This document shows, one piece after another, positions 17,714-26,854 of a DNA stretch of 64,000 nucleotides. The DNA comes from Glaciecola sp048820975 (lineage in GTDB: Bacteria > Pseudomonadota > Gammaproteobacteria > Enterobacterales > Alteromonadaceae). The notes under the pieces are model-generated. The model did not search any database. It was not told the origin of the DNA and saw nothing but the letters and a program-made list of their open reading frames with translations. The DNA is taken from NCBI RefSeq assembly GCF_048820975.1, contig NZ_JBMEUF010000001.1, positions 2,232,001-2,296,000 of the forward strand, in the 5' to 3' direction. Position 1 is the first letter of the stretch. Each line of letters begins with the position of its first letter. The position numbers and the translations under genes are program-made.

Positions 17714-18998
17714 TAAAAGACAATTTTTAAAAACGGCAAGTGCCGCTATAGCCACGCTACCCTTAGTTGGCCAAGCATTCGCAAGCGAAAGTGCAACAAA
17801 GACCAAAGCAAAAACACACGTGCTGAAAGATTTAACAGCTGGGATTCAGCCTATAAGCGCAAGTGAAAGGCGCGAACGAATTATCAAAGCGCAATCGTTA
17901 ATGCAACAAAACAACATACACGCGATGTTGTTAGAGCCTGGCCCGGCTATGGATTATTTTACAGGAATTCAGTGGTGGCGCAGTGAGCGCTTAACTGCGG
18001 TTGTTATTCCGCAAGAAGGCGATATAGCGGTTGTGTGTCCGTTTTTTGAAGAGCCTAGTATTCGAGAAAGCTTACAGGTAGGGGAAGACGTGCGCGTTTG
18101 GCAAGAGCATGAAAGCCCATTTCAGCGCGTAAAAGAAATACTAAACGATAGGAAAATAAGTAGCGGAAGCCTTGCCTTTGAAAGCTCAGTTAGGTATTTC
18201 GTGCAACAAGGCGTAATGTCATTATTGCCAAATATGGCGGATATAAGTGCTGATCCTATCACTCTAGGCTGTCGCATGTATAAAAGCACTCATGAATTAG
18301 CCCTTATGCACAAGGCCAATGAAATTACCTTAAGCGCCTATGCTCACGTATGGTCAAAGCTTGAACTTGGCATGAGCCAATCTGAGCTAAAACAGCTTAT
18401 GAGCAACACGCAGGCCGCACTGGGTGGCAAGGGCATTTGGAACATGGCTTTATTCAATGAAGCCAGTGCCTATCCGCATGGCACAAAACAAGCGCAAACA
18501 ATACGCGAAGGCTCAATTGTGCTGATGGATTGCGGCTGCAGCGTTGAAGGGTATCAGTCAGATATAAGCCGTACATTCGTATTTGGTGAAGCAAATAAAA
18601 AGCAGCGCCGCGTTTGGGACACAGTGCGTGAAGGTCAAAATGTAGCATTTGCGGCCGCAAACTTAGGTGTTGCAGCAGGAAAAGTAGATGATGCCGTAAG
18701 GGCTTATTATATTAAACAAGGCTTCGGCCCTGATTACAAACTGCCAGGTTTATCACATCGTACCGGCCACGGAATTGGCATGCAAGGCCATGAACCAGTG
18801 AATTTTGTGCGTGGTGAACAGCAAGTGCTAAAAGCGGGCATGTGCTTTTCAAATGAACCCGGCATATACATTCCAGGAGAATTTGGCGTACGTTTAGAAG
18901 ATTGCGTATACATGAACAACGAGGGTGTGCAATGGTTTACTACGCCGCCAGAATCTCTTGATTCACCTATTGGGGGGCTTGCTCCTTTAAATGCTTAA
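17703..18998 (+). CDS. Tat-exported M24-family Xaa-Pro peptidase
   Basis: ATG 17703 is chosen because it starts a twin-arginine-like leader (TTSKRQFLKTASAA, with KR in place of RR) ending near AFASE; the longer upstream frame lies inside the YHYH gene. 431 residues: a creatinase-like N-domain, then the pita-bread domain with metal ligands in MDCGCSVEGYQSDISRTF, GHGIGMQGHE, NEPGIYIPGEFGVRLED. All five M24 ligands (D, D, H, E, E) appear present. The enzyme should remove N-terminal residues before Pro, or cleave X-Pro dipeptides, in the periplasm. Confidence 0.9.
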   Translation: MTTSKRQFLKTASAAIATLPLVGQAFASESATKTKAKTHVLKDLTAGIQPISASERRERIIKAQSLMQQNNIHAMLLEPGPAMDYFTGIQWWRSERLTAVVIPQEGDIAVVCPFFEEPSIRESLQVGEDVRVWQEHESPFQRVKEILNDRKISSGSLAFESSVRYFVQQGVMSLLPNMADISADPITLGCRMYKSTHELALMHKANEITLSAYAHVWSKLELGMSQSELKQLMSNTQAALGGKGIWNMALFNEASAYPHGTKQAQTIREGSIVLMDCGCSVEGYQSDISRTFVFGEANKKQRRVWDTVREGQNVAFAAANLGVAAGKVDDAVRAYYIKQGFGPDYKLPGLSHRTGHGIGMQGHEPVNFVRGEQQVLKAGMCFSNEPGIYIPGEFGVRLEDCVYMNNEGVQWFTTPPESLDSPIGGLAPLNA

Positions 18999-19142
18999 TT
19001 GAAACAGCCATAGGCATAGCAACTAAATGTATTTGTGACTTGTACCAATTATATTAACTGTTTATCCTTTCCCCATATAAACAACTAGAGCTAAAGCGTA
19101 ATTTTCAAGCACTTTAGCTTTATTCAACGGAGCGCTTTTATA

Positions 19143-20051
19143 ATGGAGTTTTTGCGGTATTGGCAAAAAGTACTACAAGATTCAGGTAAAGTCTGGCTTG
19201 ACGAGAACGCCTTTAGCTTTGCTGGTGCCTTGGCCTTTTATACTTTATTTTCGCTCGCCCCTATTGTGATTATTGCGGTTACCGTAATTGGATTAGTATT
19301 AGGCGAAGAGGCGGCGCAAGGTGAGATAGTAGCTCAATTCACTGACGTAATGGGCGCTGAAGCAGCCTCAGTGGTTGAGCGCGCGGTAAGCCAATCACGC
19401 ATTGAAGAATCAGGCATTTGGCCCACTTTGTTGGGTGTGGGTGCACTTATGTTGGGTGCAACAACGGTGTTTGGGCAAATGCAATATTCACTTAATTCTA
19501 TTTGGGGCGTTACCGCCAATCCCAATAAAAATAGCTTGTACATGCTAGCAAGAAAACGCCTTTTTTCACTCACTGTAGTGTTATCCATAGGCTTCGTGCT
19601 CTTAGTATCACTGATGTTTGGGGTGGCCCTTCGTGCTGTACTGAATTTTACAGCAGAGTTCCTTCCCTTTGTTGAATTGCTTCTAGGCAGCGCAGAGTTT
19701 TTAGTATCATTGGCTATGATTACGCTTCTATTCTCTACTATTTTTAAAGTGCTACCCGATGTAGTGCTTAGCTGGAAAGACGTGCTATTAGGCGCGCTTA
19801 TTACTGCCATTCTGTTTTCATTAGGCCGCTATGGTATTGCCGCCTACTTGGCTTATACCGCTACGGCGTCAACCTATGGCGCTGCCGGTTCGGTAGTTTT
19901 AATATTGCTTTGGGTTTATTACTCATCACTTATTTTGTTATTTGGTGCAGCATTTACCCGTGTCCACATGCAAGCGCAGGGTAAAAAAATTATACCCCGC
20001 AACACTGCCGTATTGGTTGAAAAACAAATTAAAGAGCAAGAGCCCGTTTAA
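19143..20051 (+). CDS. YihY/BrkB-family inner-membrane protein
   Basis: 302 residues with about six transmembrane helices and the family signature near the N-terminus (AFSFAGALAFYTLFSLAPIVII) plus GAAGSVVLILLWVYYSSLILLFGAAFTR near the C-terminus. The family was once called ribonuclease BN, but that assignment was withdrawn; its role is uncertain, with suggestions of transport or envelope function. It is a single gene closed by a strong terminator. Confidence 0.9.
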   Translation: MEFLRYWQKVLQDSGKVWLDENAFSFAGALAFYTLFSLAPIVIIAVTVIGLVLGEEAAQGEIVAQFTDVMGAEAASVVERAVSQSRIEESGIWPTLLGVGALMLGATTVFGQMQYSLNSIWGVTANPNKNSLYMLARKRLFSLTVVLSIGFVLLVSLMFGVALRAVLNFTAEFLPFVELLLGSAEFLVSLAMITLLFSTIFKVLPDVVLSWKDVLLGALITAILFSLGRYGIAAYLAYTATASTYGAAGSVVLILLWVYYSSLILLFGAAFTRVHMQAQGKKIIPRNTAVLVEKQIKEQEPV

Positions 20052-20065
20052 TATAGCCTAAGTAC

Positions 20066-20102
20066 AAAAAAGCCCGCAAAGCTTAACTTTACGGGCTTTT
20101 TT
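20066..20102 (+). terminator. Rho-independent terminator after the YihY-like gene
   Basis: AAAAAAGCCCG-c-AAAG pairs with CTTT-a-CGGGCTTTTTT. The A-rich 5' side makes it able to act in both directions. Confidence 0.88.
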
Positions 20103-20115
20103 ATATTCACATTTT

Positions 20116-20140
20116 GGCGCTATCAATAACTAATAGCGCC
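20116..20140. repeat. Perfect 8-bp inverted repeat
   Basis: GGCGCTAT (20116-20123) and ATAGCGCC (20133-20140) flank 9 bases, 20 bp before the groEL-end-like sequence. It lies at the outer edge of the AT-rich islet and could be a boundary structure or a binding site. Confidence 0.45.
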
Positions 20141-20160
20141 TCAAGTGGGAATGTCTGGCT

Positions 20161-20177
20161 TACATCATGCCGCCCAT
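20161..20177. repeat. 17-bp copy of the groEL 3' end (left islet boundary)
   Basis: TACATCATGCCGCCCAT is identical to 23925-23941, the last codons of groEL. Read on the minus strand with the preceding base it encodes MGGMM followed by a TAA stop (20160-20162), whereas the real groEL ends with TAG. No groEL-like sequence continues beyond this short stretch. It looks like a displaced gene end of the kind left at att sites of elements that insert into gene 3' ends. Confidence 0.6.
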
Positions 20178-20320
20178 ATAGATCTTAACTAATTGTTTTA
20201 ATTGAATTAGTCACATGGGTATCGGTTATGATACCCCACTTTATACCCCTAAGATTAAGTTACTACAAAAATATTTTATTTTCCATGATATTACGATTTT
20301 TAAAATCTAATTTAAGTTCT

Positions 20321-21499
20321 TTATAAATGTATCTTACTTTCCTGAACTAGAGCAAAAGCGAGCGACTCAATCTTTTTTACTAATTTAGTTGGATAGTCGT
20401 CCCAATTATTTGTCGCAATAAAGATGAACATTTCATCATCAGGGTAATACTGAAATACAGCGTAGGTATAACCATTTGAACCGGTATGCTCAATTTTTCT
20501 ATGCCCACTTTTACTCTTACTTAAAGCCCAGCCATAACCATAATGAGATGTCGCCTTTTTATTCTCGGCAATGTAAGGAGTAAACATTGTTTGCCAAGAC
20601 GCTTCATTCAATATTTTCCTTGATGATAATGCTAAATACCAATGGTACATATCAGTAAGAGTAGATAAAAAACCACCAGCGCCTTCCATATGCCAACGCG
20701 GTCCAGGGTTATCGTATTGGTGTTGCAATGAATGTCCTACCGATTTACTTGCTGCTTGCATCGACAGCGCTTTTTGAAAAACATTCGGATCACGACCATA
20801 ATTAACCGCTAAGTTTTCACTTTCTCTTATCAATAAACGGTATCCTGTTTGCTTTACACCAACAGGCGATAGAATATGTTGTTGAATATATAACTCCCAA
20901 GGCATACCAGTGATTTTTTCAATAATGGAAGCCGATAAACCATAGCCAATATTTGAATAATGATACCTACTTCCCGGTAAAAACAATAATTCTTTATCTA
21001 GCGCATGTTCGATGAATTTTTCACGCTTCGTTTCTGTATATATCAAGTCATGCGTAGCACCGTCTGGATGAGCTAGTAACGGAAAACCTGCTGAATGAGT
21101 TAACATGTGATGAAGTGTGATCCCCTTTTTATCTTCAGGTACATTCTCAAAAAATTCACTTAATGTTGACTGTAAAGATAACTTATCTTCTTGAACGAGT
21201 TTCATTATTGCTGTCGCAGTAAACTGCTTGGTGATTGAGCCAACATCAAATACTGTTTTGATATTGAATGGGGTATTAGTTTCTCGATTAGCCAGTCCAA
21301 AGAAGTCTTGAAAAATAATTTCACCTTTGTGAGCCACTAGCACACTACCTGAGAAATCAGATTTATTCATTTTATCCTGCCAGCTTTTTAAGCTCTGAGG
21401 TTCTTGGGTCTTCGATGAAGCCGATAGACTAAACAGTATTGAAAGGATCCCCCAAAATATGAATGTATACTTATTTGTTGATTTTAAAATTGTTCTCAT
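20321..21499 (-). CDS. Serine hydrolase of the beta-lactamase/class C (CubicO-type) family
   Basis: 392 residues with a signal peptide or N-terminal anchor (FIFWGILSILFSLSASS). Catalytic motifs are S88-I-T-K91 (SxxK), HYSNIGYGL (YxN) and EHTGSNG (HTG, the KTG equivalent). These are the penicillin-binding fold's three motifs. Family members include peptidases, esterases and class C beta-lactamases; the HTG variant favours a peptidase or esterase. It is divergent from a two-component system in an AT-rich islet, which may control it. The gene ends beside a groEL-end repeat. Confidence 0.87.
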   Translation of the reverse strand: MRTILKSTNKYTFIFWGILSILFSLSASSKTQEPQSLKSWQDKMNKSDFSGSVLVAHKGEIIFQDFFGLANRETNTPFNIKTVFDVGSITKQFTATAIMKLVQEDKLSLQSTLSEFFENVPEDKKGITLHHMLTHSAGFPLLAHPDGATHDLIYTETKREKFIEHALDKELLFLPGSRYHYSNIGYGLSASIIEKITGMPWELYIQQHILSPVGVKQTGYRLLIRESENLAVNYGRDPNVFQKALSMQAASKSVGHSLQHQYDNPGPRWHMEGAGGFLSTLTDMYHWYLALSSRKILNEASWQTMFTPYIAENKKATSHYGYGWALSKSKSGHRKIEHTGSNGYTYAVFQYYPDDEMFIFIATNNWDDYPTKLVKKIESLAFALVQESKIHL

Positions 21500-21689
21500 T
21501 GCTTTTGTCCAAACGTTTTAAGTTAAAAATTACTTTCCTTGCTTTGCTAAGTTTAAGGAGTAAATATCGAGAAATTATCGAGAAAATAAAACAAAATTTA
21601 AGCGTAGAAAAAGTAATGAAAACTATATATTGTTACTGCCATTGATTTGATGATTATCGGTTTAGCAGCCCCAAAAGCATTTAAAAATA

Positions 21690-22376
21690 ATGACTAAAGC
21701 ACACGTACTTATTGTTGAAGATAACCTTGATATTGCCGAAACGCTTCAGTTATATCTGACGCAAGCGAAATTTAAGAGTACGCACTTATCGCAAGGTAAG
21801 AATGTATTGTCGACAATCGAAAATAAAGATGTAAACCTTGTTTTACTTGATCTTATGCTACCTGATTGTGACGGTGTTTCTCTATGTAAAAAAATTCGAA
21901 TGATGAGCAAAGTGCCATTAATTATGCTGACAGCAAAAACTCAAGAGCAAGATGTTATTAATGGGTTGAATTCTGGTGCAGATGATTACATTTGCAAGCC
22001 TTTTAGGTCAAATGAAGTTATCGCTAGAGTGCAGAGTATGTTACGTCGAACCATGAATTTTCATTCTCTTAATCAACTCATTTTTGATGAACTTATACTT
22101 GGTGTTGAATCACGTACACTAACGATTAAGCAAACACCTGTTAACTTAACAAAATCAGAATTTTTAATTTTAGAATTCCTTTTAAAAAAGAGAGGTTGTG
22201 TTGTAACCCGAGAGCAAATTATCGAAAATGTTTTTGACCACACCTATAGTGCCAGTGATAGGGCGATAGATTCTCATTTATATAATTTAAGAAAAAAAAT
22301 TAATTATGATCGGCAATATATACAAACAGTGCATGGTATTGGTTACAAAATGTGTGACCGTGGCGTTAAAGCATAA
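21690..22376 (+). CDS. OmpR-family response regulator
   Basis: 228 residues: receiver domain with acidic pocket (E10, D11), phospho-acceptor D54 in LLDLMLPDCDG, and K at ICKPF, followed by a winged helix (SEFLILEFLLKKRGCVVTREQI...AIDSHLYNLRKKI). It overlaps the histidine kinase start by one base (TAATG), so the pair is co-translated. Upstream lies the divergent serine hydrolase gene, a plausible target. Base composition is more AT-rich than the flanking groEL and YihY genes, suggesting acquisition. Confidence 0.92.
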   Translation: MTKAHVLIVEDNLDIAETLQLYLTQAKFKSTHLSQGKNVLSTIENKDVNLVLLDLMLPDCDGVSLCKKIRMMSKVPLIMLTAKTQEQDVINGLNSGADDYICKPFRSNEVIARVQSMLRRTMNFHSLNQLIFDELILGVESRTLTIKQTPVNLTKSEFLILEFLLKKRGCVVTREQIIENVFDHTYSASDRAIDSHLYNLRKKINYDRQYIQTVHGIGYKMCDRGVKA

Positions 22377-23833
22377 TGAACTCTCTTGCGAATAAAGCAG
22401 CTTTTAACGTTGCTATTGTTTTTACTATATTACTTAGCGTCCTTGCTGGGCTTTTCTTTACGTTCAGCTCAAAGCAATTTTTTTCATATTTCGATGTTTC
22501 ACGTCAAATTGAAAGCCTAAATCAAACGCTCAATTCACGAGCGATAACCATTCAAATAGAGCTTGCCGAAAAGCTGTCTCAACGAATATCTGGCATACAA
22601 CAGAAAACTTCTAAATCAGAGTTGGTGTCGGTGTTAGATAAAGAAACAGTAAATAAACTTAAGCAAGATGTATTCAATTATCTTCAAAAGCAAGAAAGTG
22701 ACTGGCCATTTGTTTTATTATTCGCGGATAAAAATAAGGTTGTATTAGCTGCAAACCCCGATGATTTGATAGGAATGGTTTATCAAACTCGAGATGGAGT
22801 AATAAAGCTTTCATCAACCAAAAATGAATTTGTATTACCACTGGATAACTTGGCACCGATAACAATACAAGGTGGTTATTCGGTGGTGGTGACCCCCTTT
22901 TCAGGTACGGATAGTATCGATACTTATCATTTTTCAATTAGAAGTATAGTAGTGCTTTTTTTCTGTGGTTTTTTGATTATTGGTTTAGTGCTGATTTGGT
23001 TAATTATTCAACGTTCGTTAGCCCCAATAAAGCAATTAAATATTGCTACTTCAAGTATCATTCAAGGTATTCATCCAGAACCAATAGCTGTCTCGGGAAC
23101 TAATGAAATTGCGCAACTAACCCAAAATTTTAATGAAGCAATTGCCTCATTGAAAAAGCAAGAAGCATTGAGAAAGCAAAACCTAACCGATGTTTCTCAT
23201 GAATTAAGAACGCCATTAACGATTATCATTGGGAAGTTGGATGCATGGCGTGATGGTTTATTAAAAGATGAGCACCAAGTGCAAGCTTCAATTATGCAAG
23301 AAGCTAATCAGTTATCACTGTTAGTTAACGACTTACAAGACTTAGCTCTAGCACAAGTTGGAGAGTTAAGAATTCATAAAAAACAATTCAATTTATTAAA
23401 TACACTGAATGAAATAACACAAGCTAGTCAATATGCTTTCGATGATAAAAAGGTATCGTTTAAAATAATTGTTGATTCACAATTATCTTTGTATGCCGAT
23501 AAAGTACGCTTTACACAAATCATTAATAATCTGTGTATTAATGCCATTAAGCATAATCATGAGCAGATAGACATAACGCTGAAAGCCCAGTTAGATAATA
23601 GCTACATTAAAGTTTTAGTGATTGATAATGGGGTTGGGATAACGAATGAACAAGTAGCTAAAGTATTTAATCGAACGGTTCAATTTTCAGAAAACACATC
23701 AGGTCTCGGATTAGGGCTATCTATTGTTAAAAACTTAATTGAATTGCATCAAGGCAAAGTATCTGTTGAAAGCAGACAAGGTTATACCTGCTTTAGTTTA
23801 TTGTTTCCATTAGCTAAGAATTTAGACTGCTAA
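22376..23833 (+). CDS. Membrane sensor histidine kinase
   Basis: 485 residues. Two transmembrane helices (about residues 9-30 and 185-211) flank a periplasmic sensor of about 150 residues. A HAMP-like region follows, then the H-box VSHELRTPLTI, N-box NNLCINAIKHN, DNGVGI and the G2 box GLGLGLSIV. It is BaeS-like in overall build and should phosphorylate the response regulator encoded just upstream. The signal is unknown; the neighbouring secreted serine hydrolase suggests a cell-wall or peptide cue. Confidence 0.92.
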   Translation: MNSLANKAAFNVAIVFTILLSVLAGLFFTFSSKQFFSYFDVSRQIESLNQTLNSRAITIQIELAEKLSQRISGIQQKTSKSELVSVLDKETVNKLKQDVFNYLQKQESDWPFVLLFADKNKVVLAANPDDLIGMVYQTRDGVIKLSSTKNEFVLPLDNLAPITIQGGYSVVVTPFSGTDSIDTYHFSIRSIVVLFFCGFLIIGLVLIWLIIQRSLAPIKQLNIATSSIIQGIHPEPIAVSGTNEIAQLTQNFNEAIASLKKQEALRKQNLTDVSHELRTPLTIIIGKLDAWRDGLLKDEHQVQASIMQEANQLSLLVNDLQDLALAQVGELRIHKKQFNLLNTLNEITQASQYAFDDKKVSFKIIVDSQLSLYADKVRFTQIINNLCINAIKHNHEQIDITLKAQLDNSYIKVLVIDNGVGITNEQVAKVFNRTVQFSENTSGLGLGLSIVKNLIELHQGKVSVESRQGYTCFSLLFPLAKNLDC

Positions 23834-23851
23834 TATCGATAAACTCCCCAT

Positions 23852-23886
23852 AAAAAAGCCCGAGCATTACTGCTCGGGCTTTTCTT
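23852..23886. terminator. Bidirectional rho-independent terminator between the kinase gene and groEL
   Basis: AAAAAAGCCCGAGCA and TGCTCGGGCTTTTCTTTT around a TTAC loop. It serves the converging histidine kinase gene (plus) and groESL (minus). Confidence 0.9.
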
Positions 23887-23923
23887 TTAATTAACGTTTC
23901 GAAATAGAGTTTTTACTCAACTA

Positions 23924-25564
23924 CTACATCATGCCGCCCATTCCACCCATGCCGCCCATATCAGGCATTGCAGGAGCTGCTTCTTCTTTTGGTGCGTCAG
24001 CTACCATTGCTTCGGTAGTAATCATTAAGCTAGCAATTGATGCTGCAAACTGAAGTGCTGAACGCGTTACTTTAGTTGGGTCAAGAATACCCATCTCTAG
24101 CATATCGCCGTAAGTATCGTTACCTGCATTGTAACCAAAGTTTCCTTCGCCGTTTTTAACTGCGTTAGTCACTACAGAGGCTTCTGCACCTGCGTTAGAA
24201 GAAATTTGGCGAAGCGGGGCTTCCATCGCGCGAAGCGCTAATTTAATACCGTGAGTTTGCTCTTCGTTATCACCGGTAAGATCAACTAATTTAGCTGCAG
24301 CGCGAACCAATGCCACACCACCACCAGGTACCACACCTTCTTCTACGGCTGCGCGCGTTGCGTGAAGTGCATCTTCAACACGTGCTTTCTTCTCTTTCAT
24401 TTCAACTTCTGTTGCTGCACCTACTTTAATTACCGCAACACCGCCAGCTAATTTAGCTAAACGCTCTTGAAGCTTTTCTTTGTCGTAGTCAGAAGATGAC
24501 TCTTCAACTTGTGCACGAATTTGATTACAACGCCCTTCAATAGCGTCTTGGTCACCCGCGCCATCTACTACGGTTGTGTTATCTTTATTAATAACTACGC
24601 GCTTAGCCGTACCTAAGTCTTCAAGCGTTACTTTTTCTAACTCTAGGCCAATTTCTTCTGAAATTACTGTACCGCCAGTTAGGGTCGCAATATCTTGAAG
24701 CATTGCTTTACGACGGTCACCGAAACCAGGCGCTTTAACAGCCGCTACTTTCACAATACCGCGCATGTTGTTTACCACTAGTGTAGCAAGCGCTTCGCCT
24801 TCAACATCTTCAGCAATAATTAATAATGGCTTAGATGATTTAGCAACTGCTTCTAAAGTAGGCAGTAATTCACGAATGTTAGATACTTTTTTATCAACTA
24901 ATAAAATGTATGGGCTATCAAGTTCAACAGTACCGTTTTCTTGGCTGTTAATGAAGTAAGGTGAAAGGTAACCGCGATCAAACTGCATACCTTCAACTAC
25001 GTCTAGTTCGTTTTGAAGTGCTTGGCCTTCTTCAACCGTAATAACGCCTTCTTTGCCTACTTTTTCCATTGCTTCAGCAATGATTTCACCAACAATGGTG
25101 TCAGAGTTAGCAGAAATAGTACCTACTTGAGCAATTGATTTGCTATCAGCACATTCAGTTGAAAGCGCTTTAAGCTCTTCTACTGCAGCAATCACGGCTT
25201 TATCGATGCCGCGTTTAAGATCCATTGGGTTCATACCCGCAGCAACTGATTTCAAACCTTCAGTTACAATGGCTTGTGCCAATACAGTTGCAGTAGTGGT
25301 TCCGTCACCGGCTTCGTCATTCGCTTTTGACGCCACTTCTTTCACCATTTGAGCGCCCATGTTTTCGAATCTATCTTCTAGTTCGATTTCTTTCGCTACT
25401 GAAACACCATCTTTAGTAATGGTAGGTGCGCCAAATGATTTTTCTAAAACTACGTTACGGCCTTTAGGACCTAATGTTACTTTTACCGCGTTTGCTAGTA
25501 CGTTTACGCCTTTTAGCATTTTGTTACGCGCGTCATCGCCAAAAAATACGTCTTTAGCTGCCAT
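23924..25564 (-). CDS. groEL: Chaperonin GroEL (Hsp60)
   Basis: 546 residues, normal length, starting MAAKDVFFGDDARNKML. ATP-site signatures GPKGRNV and GDGTTTATVLA are present, and the C-terminus ends in the usual GGM repeats (GGMGGMGGMM). With GroES it forms the double-ring folding cage in the cytosol. It follows groES in one operon driven by a sigma-32-like promoter. GAGGAA lies 8 bases before the ATG. The last codons are the source of the 17-bp repeat flanking the neighbouring islet. Confidence 0.98.
   Translation of the reverse strand: MAAKDVFFGDDARNKMLKGVNVLANAVKVTLGPKGRNVVLEKSFGAPTITKDGVSVAKEIELEDRFENMGAQMVKEVASKANDEAGDGTTTATVLAQAIVTEGLKSVAAGMNPMDLKRGIDKAVIAAVEELKALSTECADSKSIAQVGTISANSDTIVGEIIAEAMEKVGKEGVITVEEGQALQNELDVVEGMQFDRGYLSPYFINSQENGTVELDSPYILLVDKKVSNIRELLPTLEAVAKSSKPLLIIAEDVEGEALATLVVNNMRGIVKVAAVKAPGFGDRRKAMLQDIATLTGGTVISEEIGLELEKVTLEDLGTAKRVVINKDNTTVVDGAGDQDAIEGRCNQIRAQVEESSSDYDKEKLQERLAKLAGGVAVIKVGAATEVEMKEKKARVEDALHATRAAVEEGVVPGGGVALVRAAAKLVDLTGDNEEQTHGIKLALRAMEAPLRQISSNAGAEASVVTNAVKNGEGNFGYNAGNDTYGDMLEMGILDPTKVTRSALQFAASIASLMITTEAMVADAPKEEAAPAMPDMGGMGGMGGMM
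23925..23941. repeat. 17-bp direct repeat within the groEL 3' end (right islet boundary)
   Basis: TACATCATGCCGCCCAT, identical and in the same orientation as 20161-20177. Together the two copies bracket the serine hydrolase and two-component genes. Confidence 0.6.
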
Positions 25565-25603
25565 GATTAATTTCCTCTATATTCTTTTTGAGTATCTAGT
25601 TAG

Positions 25604-25625
25604 GTTTTAGCGCTTAGGCTAAAAC
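25604..25625. promoter_or_regulatory. Hairpin in the groES-groEL intergenic gap
   Basis: GTTTTAGC, six-base loop GCTTAG, GCTAAAAC: a perfect 8-bp stem just after the groES stop and upstream of the groEL ribosome site. It may tune relative expression or mRNA stability of the two cistrons. Confidence 0.5.
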
Positions 25626-25630
25626 ATACA

Positions 25631-25921
25631 TTATTCTACGATTGCTAAGATGTCGTTTTCGCTTAAAATTAGCACTTCTTCGCCGTCTAACTTTTCAGTC
25701 TTCACGCCGTAACCTTCGCTAAAGATAACGCTATCGCCAACTTTAACGTCAAGCGCTTTTACGTCACCGTTTTCTAAAACGCGACCGTTGCCTACTGCGA
25801 TAACTTTACCGCGAGTCGATTTCTCAGCTGCCGAACCAGTAAGTACAATACCACCGGCTGACTTGCTTTCTACTTCTTCGCGTTTGATGATTACGCGGTC
25901 GTGTAAAGGACGAATTGCCAT
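25631..25921 (-). CDS. groES: Co-chaperonin GroES (Hsp10)
   Basis: 96 residues from the ATG at 25921 (MAIRPLHDRVIIKREE). An in-frame TTG two codons earlier is possible, but the GGAG ribosome site lies 8-9 bases before the ATG and favours it. The mobile loop (ESKSAGGIVLTGSAAE) and roof residues are conserved. It caps the GroEL cylinder. First gene of the groESL operon. Confidence 0.97.
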   Translation of the reverse strand: MAIRPLHDRVIIKREEVESKSAGGIVLTGSAAEKSTRGKVIAVGNGRVLENGDVKALDVKVGDSVIFSEGYGVKTEKLDGEEVLILSENDILAIVE

Positions 25922-26091
25922 TTTCAAATCTCCTGAAAATTCAAATAAACATTAGTGTTTAAATTTAACCTTAGCCCGCGCTATTACGGACTTAAGATAC
26001 TTATTCCGCTTTTAACTCAAAGCGCAATAAAAAGTTTAGTTAGCATGAAGGCCTAAGCGCTTAGCTTAAGCTTTCATGTTGTCGCAAAGTA

Positions 26092-26118
26092 ATTGGGGGT
26101 GAGAAATATAAACTCAAG
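26092..26118 (-). promoter_or_regulatory. Predicted sigma-32 heat-shock promoter of groESL
   Basis: On the minus strand CTTGAG (26113-26118), 13 bases, then CCCCCAAT (26092-26099) fits the heat-shock consensus CTTGAA / CCCCATnT, and is preceded by CCC as in E. coli groE. It gives a leader of about 170 bases before groES, which contains a perfect 12-bp palindrome CTAAGCGCTTAG at 26053-26064. Confidence 0.8.
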
Positions 26119-26138
26119 GGGAAAATGGTAAAAAAAGT

Positions 26139-26669
26139 CTAATTTAGCCTATTTTTTTCATCATCAGATGGCTTTGTTTCAGAGGTGTCAGTGTACTCAC
26201 CATCAATGATGTCGCCTTTTTGGTATCCCGGCTTGTTTGTCTGATTAAACGGCTGGTTTTGAAAATCGTCATTCGCGCTAAATCCTGACTGCGAAAAATG
26301 GACGTTACCCGCTTGTTTAAACTTCACCTTGCTCATTAAAAATGATGCTATGGGCCCTCGGCTAAAGGGTAAGGTAAATAGCAGGCCAAGAATATCAGTA
26401 ATAAAACCTGGGGTAATCAATAACACACCAGCTACAAGCAGCAATAAACCTTGCGCCATTTCTGTACTGGGGGCTTCTCCGCGAGCTAGTTTTAACTGCA
26501 AAGACTGAAATAAAGCAAAACCTTGCTGGCGAACAAAATAAGCACCAAAGAATGCCGTTACAATAACAACGAGAAAAGTATTCCAACCACCAATGCTGTC
26601 TGACACGTTAATAATTAACATAATTTCAGCAATAGGAAGCACAACAAATAACAGAAACAAAAAAGGCAT
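26139..26669 (-). CDS. fxsA: FxsA-family membrane protein
   Basis: 176 residues with about four hydrophobic segments in the first 110 residues (PFLFLLFVVLPIAEIMLII; GLLLLVAGVLLITPGFITDILG) and a hydrophilic tail rich in Asn, Gln and Asp. The PGFITDILG segment is diagnostic of FxsA, named for suppression of F exclusion of phage T7. The synteny with groESL is conserved in gammaproteobacteria. Its last codons lie just upstream of the groESL heat-shock promoter. Confidence 0.93.
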   Translation of the reverse strand: MPFLFLLFVVLPIAEIMLIINVSDSIGGWNTFLVVIVTAFFGAYFVRQQGFALFQSLQLKLARGEAPSTEMAQGLLLLVAGVLLITPGFITDILGLLFTLPFSRGPIASFLMSKVKFKQAGNVHFSQSGFSANDDFQNQPFNQTNKPGYQKGDIIDGEYTDTSETKPSDDEKNRLN

Positions 26670-26854
26670 GACACCGTCCTTTACGAATATTCAAAGAATA
26701 AATATGGGGTGTTATGGCCAATTTTCAATCTTATTTTGAGCACCAACAGTAATATTGTAAATACAAATAGTAGGCGCTTACATGATTTCATACTACTATC
26801 GTAAATATGAATTATGACTCTGCATGAAATTAATTTTTTATTCTGCAGGTCTCA

